Source: Hippasteria phrygiana
Taxonomy: Eukaryota > Echinodermata > Asteroidea > Valvatida > Goniasteridae
Direction: 5' to 3'
Assembly: GCA_037893225.1 (NCBI GenBank)
Contig: JAZGUH010000378.1
Location: 427,001 to 491,000 of the forward strand
DNA: 64,000 nucleotides
Below are positions 63,191-64,000 of this stretch, piece after piece; the stretch's first letter is position 1, and the number at the start of each line of letters is the position of its first letter. A program made the position numbers and the translations under genes. Under the pieces are notes generated by a model, which saw only the letters and a program-made list of their open reading frames with translations, was not told the DNA's origin and made no database searches.

Positions 63191-63604
63191 ACGTGGGTGG
63201 GTGCGTGCGCTTTGTCGTGTTTTATCGGCCAACTTTGCGAAGGTGACGTAATTTATTAGTACGGCCTCCGTGGCTGGTACTTCGCCTTAAGTTTATTTTT
63301 ACGTATACTTAATGAAAGGCACCAGTCTTCCGTAGATGATGCCTCGTCTTAATAAGTACATTTTACATACACTTAATGCAAGGCACCAGTCTAGACCGCA
63401 CAGTTGCAGGATGACTAGACTTGAAATCAAGTCGGTAATTAGTCGGCATTAGTCCGACTGCACCACCCCGCGTATTATAATACTTATTTCGCACTTTGCA
63501 GGGGTTACGTGTAGCGAGCGGTATAATAACATGTGGGAACGTTCGTGCAACCTTGGCCCCAAGATGCGTGTGTGTCGACTGTCCAATTACTGACTGGTAT
63601 GAAG
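63191..63604. other. Short-range duplication and unassigned DNA
   Basis: TTTATTTTTACGTATACTTAATG and a relative near 63360 form a 60-bp direct repeat (AAGGCACCAGTCT at 63317 and 63380). No gene. Confidence 0.5.
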
Positions 63605-64000
63605 GAAAGTATGGTGTACTATTTACGACACATCGCTTTGCCTCTTCCATACGCGACGCGACTATACGACGCGACGGCACGACGGCTGCGTTGCATCGTG
63701 CCGTCGCGTCGTGCCGTCGCTTCTTTCCCATTACTTCTGGCGTCGCGTCGTGCGTCGCGTCGTGCCGTCGTGTCGTTTTTTCTAGCTTGCAGGTTTTCTT
63801 TCCTCAACGTCGCCCCTAATTCCGTCGCCCATCGCGTCGTACCGTCGTGCGTCGCGTCGTGCGTCGCGTCGTGCATCGCGTCGTGCGTCGCGTCGTGTGT
63901 CGCGTCGTGCGTCGCGTCGTGCTCGCGTCGTGCGTCGCGTCGTGCTCGCGTCGTGCGTCGCGTCGTGTTTCGCGTCGTGTTTCGCGTCGTGTTTCGCGTC
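63605..64000. repeat. Dispersed repeat with CGTCG minisatellite, copy 2
   Basis: Starts GTATGGTGTACTATTTACG; tandem CGTCGTGCGTCG units run through the window edge with periods of 10-12 bp. Confidence 0.92.

Overview
The window looks like nuclear DNA of a marine invertebrate animal, probably a deuterostome (echinoderm, hemichordate or lancelet-like). The evidence is a spliced GH3-domain gene with canonical GT-AG introns, a Polinton/Maverick-type protein-primed DNA polymerase, a Ngaro/PAT-type tyrosine-recombinase retrotransposon, THAP-bearing DNA transposon remnants, tRNA-derived SINE heads, many MITEs and a recurrent TAGGCCTA octamer. No bacterial operon, ribosome-binding site or CRISPR locus was seen. 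The species is an inference, not a measurement.

Layout. (1) 1-5221: right end of a Polinton-like element on the minus strand, with a partial Cys/His-rich gene, a 1,426-aa polymerase and a repeat-rich terminal region. It stops abruptly inside a tRNA gene. (2) 5222-27277: a head-to-tail array of 102 tRNA-Phe(GAA) units, all on the minus strand, one per about 218-222 bp. It has higher-order repeats of 1,535, 2,775, 2,993 and 8,176 bp. Eighty-four units are full length, 37 match the consensus and 18 carry recurrent internal deletions. (3) 27278-32234: a structurally complete Ngaro/PAT-like element with split direct repeats, inserted in the array spacer. (4) 32235-38297: an older, diverged array tail, broken by a nest of insertions (a LINE inside a MITE-like element inside a THAP-coding TIR element). 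(5) 38298-45440: gene-poor DNA with several inverted-repeat elements and a SINE head. (6) 45441-50643: a seven-exon GH3 gene that stays in frame across all exons (633 aa). (7) 50644-57988: intergenic DNA with a tRNA-like sequence, a 2.96-kb TTAGTCA-rich transposon and a possible bidirectional promoter. (8) 57989-62062: an exon on the minus strand that appears split by a 3.8-kb element with roughly 1-kb inverted arms carrying minisatellites and a THAP remnant. (9) 62063-64000: CpG-rich DNA, a hairpin cluster and a CGTCG minisatellite.

The main biological story is amplification of one Pol III gene into satellite-like DNA. Mutant forms and 37-nt acceptor/T-arm minihelices have been copied along with intact genes, and at least three unrelated mobile elements have landed in the array. 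The many short open frames in the array are translations of the tRNA itself and are not proteins. All assignments come from reading the sequence; no database search was run.
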